Assembly: GCA_004151065.3 (NCBI GenBank)
Contig: NWUY0303897992.1
Span: 1 to 11,216, forward strand
Direction: 5' to 3'
DNA length: 11,216 nucleotides
Origin: Larix sibirica
Taxonomy: Eukaryota; Streptophyta; Pinopsida; Pinales; Pinaceae
Part shown: positions 7,264 to 11,216 of the stretch, one piece after another
How positions within the stretch are numbered: the stretch's first letter is position 1
Layout: every line of letters starts with the position of its first letter
Made by a program: the position numbers and the translations under genes
Notes under the pieces: generated by a model
What the model saw: the letters and a program-made list of their open reading frames with translations, nothing else
Database searches by the model: none
Told to the model about the DNA's origin: nothing

Positions 7264-7377
7264 GCACAGAAGTATAAAAGTTTAACTCTGCAACCATTTT
7301 TCAACAATAGACAATTTGCAAGGGCCAATTTTAGAGCGGCTAAGGCAGAGGGAATTATAAAACATCTAGTTTCTTGA
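7264..7377 (+). pseudogene. MCM2: MCM2 pseudogene last exon f, with stop codon
   Basis: AQKYKSLTLQPFFNNRQFAR and NFRAAKAEGIIKHLVS, then TGA at 7375-7377. This matches the MCM2 C-terminus AQEYEIYDLRPFF...FxxxxGRGIIRHPLAA, including its length (about 37 residues) and the stop position. If the junction is as in typical MCM2 (after LKNK, phase 0), the exon starts at 7264 and the two bases before it are AA, not AG, so the acceptor is probably lost; the nearest AG (7263-7264) would shift the frame. Confidence 0.85.
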
Positions 7378-8040
7378 TGCAAGGGATAAATATTACTTGA
7401 TCTCGTCTTTTTGTTATATGTATGACATGAAATCACTGTTGTATGTGTTCATTCCTATGGATGGATTGTAATCCTAGCACTGGAAGTCGTTGATAATCCC
7501 AAATTTGCATTAGGGCATAGAGCTGTTGGAAAACTAACGTGTCACCGTTATTGAAGTTGCAATTGACTTAAGCATTTGTATTTATGGTTCAAAATTTTCC
7601 ATAGTTGTATATTTACTCCTCCCAAGTTTTCCAAAGTTTCTTCTACAATGCTGGCCAACTGAAAATTTCTATCTATTTTTGCTCCATGGATATAAAGGTA
7701 CAACGGCTTCAATATTTTCCAAGTGGTTGATGAGTGCCAACCACACTTTTAAGACAACGAGTTGTGTTTTGATGTGATTGCAATCAAACATAAACTTGTG
7801 GATCATTTGCCTAATTAATTCTAGGAATACATGAATGCAATCCAATTTGTTATGGAAATCCAATTTGTGATGGAATTCCGATGATGACCTCTCTTCGACA
7901 AAATTTGCGATGAAATTTCAATGAAACTTTGTAACTTTCGTTGAAGAAAGGGCTCATATGTGGTAGTGGATGACCATGAAGAATATGTTGATCCTTCATT
8001 GAGATTTTCATTCTCAATGTGGGGAGGGCAAGATGGCATT
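7378..8040. other. Gene-free stretch after the MCM2 relic
   Basis: Minus-strand open frames at 7669-7863 (64 codons) and 7821-8057 (78 codons) show no recognisable domain. They may be remnants of a - strand element, but this is not supported. The 18-bp tandem repeat AATCCAATTTGT(T/G)ATGGA lies at 7839-7874. Otherwise nothing is seen. Confidence 0.4.
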
Positions 8041-8139
8041 GATCGATCCTCCTTCAAGATTAGTATTTGTATCGACTTAGATCCTAAGGAAAGGTTAGTT
8101 AACCCTTCCTCAAGCTCATAGGTTTCGTTGGGCTAGGAT

Positions 8140-8530
8140 TTTGGGAGTAGTTTTGGGAATTGCACGTAGGGAGTGGACTGTGCGACAAGTCAGCTAAGGG
8201 ACGAGTGCATGCAAAAGAAGGAAGACCATTTAATTCGTTAGGCATTTTTGGTCCATTTGTTATGGGCTAATCCCTATTGTAATTGTATAAATATGTAAGG
8301 GTTTTGGGATAGATTGTATGTTTATGGAGAGAATGCTCATATACGTAGTAAAGGGATTGGGAATGTTTGAGATAGAGATATGATGTAAGAGCACAATGCA
8401 CATGTTTGGATGATAATACAGACGTGAGCTTGTTGTGGATGAAATTATTCTATGCTCCAATATGGTTAATGTTTTATTTACTGTGCACATATGATATGAT
8501 GGATTTTATGTTTGTTTGGTTGCAATGAAT
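8140..8530 (+). mobile_element. Candidate decayed LTR
   Basis: A TATAAATA box at about 8287 (TTGTATAAATATGTAAGG) lies some 240 nt before TGGTATCTAGTTCCATG at 8532. The latter resembles the TGGTATCAGAGCCATG primer-binding site (complementary to initiator Met-tRNA) used by many plant Copia-type retroelements, with a few changes. A terminal CA sits at 8523-8524, before the site, as at an LTR end. This stretch also fills part of the gap in the motif array, as an insertion would. The left LTR end, second LTR and polyprotein are not found, so this is tentative. Confidence 0.3.
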
Positions 8531-8540
8531 GTGGTATCTA

Positions 8541-9030
8541 GTTCCATGAATATGTTATCCATTATTGTGCTATGAGTGTTCAATAGAATGGTTACAATGA
8601 ATGCCTCTTATCCCTTCAACACTGTGGAAACTTGGTTCCTGCAGCCCCCTTGGATGCCTTGAGTGAGACTTCATATGCTTGCAGGTGATGTCAAAAGGGT
8701 ACGTATCTAAGCGTTTTATTGGTAACTTTTAATGTTAAACCTTGGGTCTTTCCACTGTGTGCCAACAAATGGTTATGTTTTTAGGACCAAGATCTACGAC
8801 TGAAGGGGATGTGGAGGCTGACTAGAAAAGAGATAGACCAGTGGCTAGAAAGGATCTATAGGATCAGGGAAAGCATTGAATGAATATTAGGGCGTGAAGA
8901 AGAATGACATAGCTGGCAACAAACTATAAATGAAGATGAAAAACTTGAGTAAGCCTTAACCAACCCATGATTAAGGTCATAGTTTTCTCATCAAATTATA
9001 ATTGGCATTCCTAATCTATATTAGCCCATG
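8541..9030. other. Gene-free stretch
   Basis: If the preceding LTR is real, this is where a leader and gag start would lie, but I see no open frame longer than a few dozen codons and no zinc knuckle. A G/A-rich part at 8790-8950 is free of the array motif. Nothing further is supported. Confidence 0.35.
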
Positions 9031-10786
9031 AATTTTCGATGACCCTTCCTTAAGCTCATGGATTTCCCAATAATTGTATTATTAATATTCCTATTTTATA
9101 TATCCTGGGGGTGGGCTAGATGACCACTCCCATAGATTAATACTATTATCCATGGGGGGACTTAAGAGAAAGGCTATCCAATCCCTTCCTTTAAATTATT
9201 ATTCTCATCAAGGGTGATCTTGAAGAAGTGTTGGATTAACGTTCTTTGAGCCAATAATTTTGTTAAATGGGAGCTTGAGAAATATTCAAAAATCCCTTCT
9301 TCATCCCCATGGTTCATCATCGTGAAATCCTAGTTAAGGGTTTCTTGATCCTTCTTCTAGATTAATATTGTTGTCAACTTTGGTCATGGGGAATGGTCAA
9401 TCATGAAGAAGGGTTGATCAACCCTTTCTTAAAATTTCCATTCTCATTGAGGGGAAGACTAGGAAAGGGTCAGTCGACCTTTCCTTAAGATTAGCATTCT
9501 CATCAATGGGGTTCCTAGGGATGGGTACTTTTACCCTTACTCAAGCTCATACATTTTCTTTTTCAGCATGGAATTATTTGTCTTGATCTATACCACCTTA
9601 ATGAACTATAAGTCTACCCTTCCTCAAGTTTGTAGGATTTATGTCAATGTAAGTGCCAATGAGGACCTTGAAGCAGGTTCGAATGAGTACATAATGTGAT
9701 TTTTTGTACTCTTAGTTTTTTTAAAGTTACAATTTATAGTTTAATATATAGGGGTCAACAATGACATGTAAACCCTTCCTCTATACTAGTACACTTGTCT
9801 TCAAGAGGATCTCAATGAATTATTAGGTGTGAAAAAGGAAAAAGGGTCAATCAACCCTTCCTTGGGATTTTCATTTCCGTTGAAGTATCAATACCCTTTC
9901 CAATTACCCTTACTTATAAGTGCCATATTATAGCTTACTAAGGTATCATACTGTTAGCCAATTTTTTCTTGTTAAAAATATGACTTGGCATTTAACGTTT
10001 TGTTGGATAGCACTCCTCATAATATAGATGGTCATAATGACTTATGGTAGGGGTTAGATATCTAGTACAATAATGACTCTATCCAAAATCATTGGGATTT
10101 TGGAGACTCGTGTTTTTGGTAGTTTTTTGATGCCGTGGAGAATATGGAATTTAGGATGATAGTTTCATTGGATGGCATGTGAAATTTGATAGATGATAAC
10201 TTGTTAAGGATTATTAGTAAAATAAAAAATTTATGGGTATTGTTTAGGAGGCTCAAAATTTCATTAAACAAAATTTTAAGCTTACATCCATAGTTAAAAG
10301 CCTCGGTAATGCCATTAGATAGACCCGTACAATTCTATAGGCTAAGTCGTTGCAATCAATGTGACATAGCTACACAATTTTCTAAAATTTGTAAAGATCA
10401 AATTCTAATTTTAAAAAAAATTAAGATTGTGGAGATCCCACTCTAAATTGAAAAAGATAATTACTTATATAAATAGAAATAAGTATATTCATCGAAGATA
10501 TATGTACATATATGGCCATGCTACTAAGTATTTGAAACTAAACAAAATAAATATATTTTATAAAATAAGAAAATGTCACTATACTTTAGACAATTTGCAC
10601 TAGAAGGGGAGTTGCAATGATGTTAATCCTAGGAATGAATATTATGCATTGGATATTGCATGTATAGAGAGTATATATAACCAGTCGAGTATCTTAAACT
10701 AGGGATATTACTTTATAAAGAAGGCTAAAATGTTTTTTCTAGAGGCATGCTTATTTTGCATTCAATATTACTACTCAAGATGACGT

Positions 10787-10809
10787 AAATATTAACTATG
10801 TTAATATTT
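10787..10809. repeat. Perfect inverted repeat, 9-bp arms
   Basis: AAATATTAA, a 5-nt loop (CTATG), then TTAATATTT. Being all A/T, it is weak as a hairpin and may be chance in this AT-rich DNA. Confidence 0.7.
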
Positions 10810-10894
10810 GCACATTTTACCCCAATGACTTGGATTGCCATTCAAGATATTCAATGTGTTTAACATTTACAATAGAGTCAAGAATATGGAATTG

Positions 10895-10936
10895 GTTATT
10901 GCTTGTTAGATTTTTGTTATTGCTTGCTAGATTCTA
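10895..10936. repeat. Two-copy tandem repeat, 21-bp unit
   Basis: GTTATTGCTTG(T/C)TAGATT occurs at 10895 and 10916 with a few changes at the 3' end of the unit. Confidence 0.8.
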
Positions 10937-11136
10937 ATTATATGTTTGGCATCAAAGCATTCACAATAAAGAAATAAAAAAACATCTCCTTAATAAGTAC
11001 TTCTCAATTTTAAATTTGATTTTAGATGGAATTATTTTGAACAATTTAATAACATTAGATATGTATATTTTATGTGACAAATCCTAGTCGTCATTAGACA
11101 CATACGAGGAGGGATGACACTTGAACAAGTGGCGAT

Positions 11137-11189
11137 GATCAATTTAGGTGGTAAGGAACACAAGTGCATTTAATTTAAATTCAAATTCC
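11137..11189 (+). repeat. Possible second tRNA-like Pol III promoter remnant
   Basis: GATCAATTTAGGTGGTAAGG (from 11137) resembles a tRNA D-arm/A-box, and AATTCAAATTCC (11178-11189) resembles a B-box (GGTTCGAATCC), at roughly tRNA-like spacing. The match is weaker than at 300-353 and the window ends soon after, so any SINE body cannot be judged. Confidence 0.2.
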
Positions 11190-11216
11190 GCTTTCCCCCT
11201 ATTTGGGTACCATGAA

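Larger units (their letters stand above)
5935..7377 (+). pseudogene. MCM2: MCM2 pseudogene, C-terminal part, introns retained
   Basis: Six consecutive blocks translate to sequence close to the last ~300 residues of plant MCM2, a subunit of the MCM2-7 helicase that unwinds DNA at replication forks in the nucleus. Signature pieces in order: AMEEQSI..S..GIVT.LQA.CS; VIDPVKDEML; DSHAKSQ; QDIEK.ILYAKL; RESS; VPIAMRHI; RVLLDSFISTQKYGVQK; KDSNELLLHLL; LQPFF; GIIKH. Spaces between blocks carry GT donors and AG acceptors (gtgagt...gcag, gtagag...gcag, gtaagt...cag), so the copy arose by DNA duplication. It is broken by stops at 6487, 6505, 7042, 7126 and 7132, by frameshifts near 6250, 6526 and 6541, and by a probable lost acceptor before 7264. 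Plant MCM2 is above 900 residues; the N-terminal half (zinc finger, OB fold) is not found. The nearest alternative, another MCM paralogue, fits the C-terminal motifs less well. Confidence 0.9.
8044..9880. repeat. Dispersed array of ACCCTTCCTTAAG-type motif with palindromic cores
   Basis: A word of the form ACCCTTCCT(C/T)AAG recurs, variously altered, near 8045, 8102, 9042, 9181, 9421, 9477, 9532, 9615, 9771 and 9853. It is followed either by CTCATGG (8102, 9042, 9532) or by ATTa-cATTCTCAT (9181, 9421, 9477, 9853). Several copies are preceded by the complement, making palindromes: AAGGGTTGATCAACCCTT is perfect at 9409-9426, AGGAAAGG...CCTTTCCT lies at 9461-9485, and a near-perfect pair lies at 8087-8110. 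Spacing is irregular (about 55-150 bp), with one large gap at 8123-9030. I read it as a decayed tandem repeat family or the remains of a foldback-type repeat. No gene is visible inside. Confidence 0.65.
9900..11130. other. Gene-free AT-rich stretch
   Basis: Only short open frames are present (60 codons on the - strand at 10089-10271, without a recognisable domain). Two small structures are listed separately (10787-10809 and 10895-10936). I see no coding region, RNA gene or element ends. Confidence 0.5.

Noticed and set aside
5935-7377. A processed (retrotransposed) MCM2 copy
   Set aside because: Intron-like spacers with GT and AG ends separate the exon blocks, and there is no poly-A tract at the 3' end.
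5935-7377. A functional MCM2 gene
   Set aside because: Five in-frame stops, several frameshifts, lost arginine finger, and no recognisable N-terminal half in the window.
8044-9880. A CRISPR-like repeat array
   Set aside because: Repeats are diverged, irregularly spaced and in plant-type DNA; no cas-like gene is present.

Overview
The window looks like nuclear DNA of a land plant. It is AT-rich, most of it has no intact gene, and it carries decayed repeats, short plant-type introns (GT...AG, about 67-120 nt) and a broken copy of a eukaryotic replication gene. A large, repeat-rich genome such as a gymnosperm would fit, but nothing here proves the species.

The one recognisable gene is a pseudogene of MCM2, a subunit of the MCM2-7 replicative helicase, on the + strand at about 5935-7377. 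Six exon-like blocks run in the correct order, from the sensor-1 part of the ATPase domain to the C-terminal end. They are separated by introns that mostly still have GT and AG ends, so this is a DNA-level duplicate and not a processed retrocopy. It is dead: I count five in-frame stops (6487, 6505, 7042, 7126, 7132), at least three frameshifts, and a likely lost splice acceptor. The exon at 6704-6883 is open throughout. A block at 5440-5764 may be the strongly decayed upstream ATPase part (Walker A to Walker B); this is tentative. I found no N-terminal half.

Layout: 1-360 holds a tRNA-like (SINE-like) Pol III promoter remnant on the - strand. 360-2260 is gene-free with small two-copy repeats. 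2260-3260 has open frames on the - strand that I do not recognise. 3261-4140 is a tandem duplication of a unit of about 435 bp. 4200-4640 is T/G-rich, ends in tandem AT-rich repeats, and resembles a LINE 3' end. 4745-5330 has short tandem duplications and a long perfect palindrome. 5440-7377 is the MCM2 pseudogene. 7378-8040 is gene-free. 8044-9880 is a dispersed array of a motif of the type ACCCTTCCTTAAG, often paired with its complement into palindromes; it is interrupted by an LTR-like stretch at about 8140-8540. 9960-11216 is gene-free AT-rich DNA with a possible second Pol III-type promoter remnant near the right edge.

No intact gene, operon, CRISPR array or novel multi-gene system is visible. 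The main values of the window are the intron-bearing MCM2 relic, the palindromic motif array, and the unusual number of two-copy tandem duplications of many sizes.
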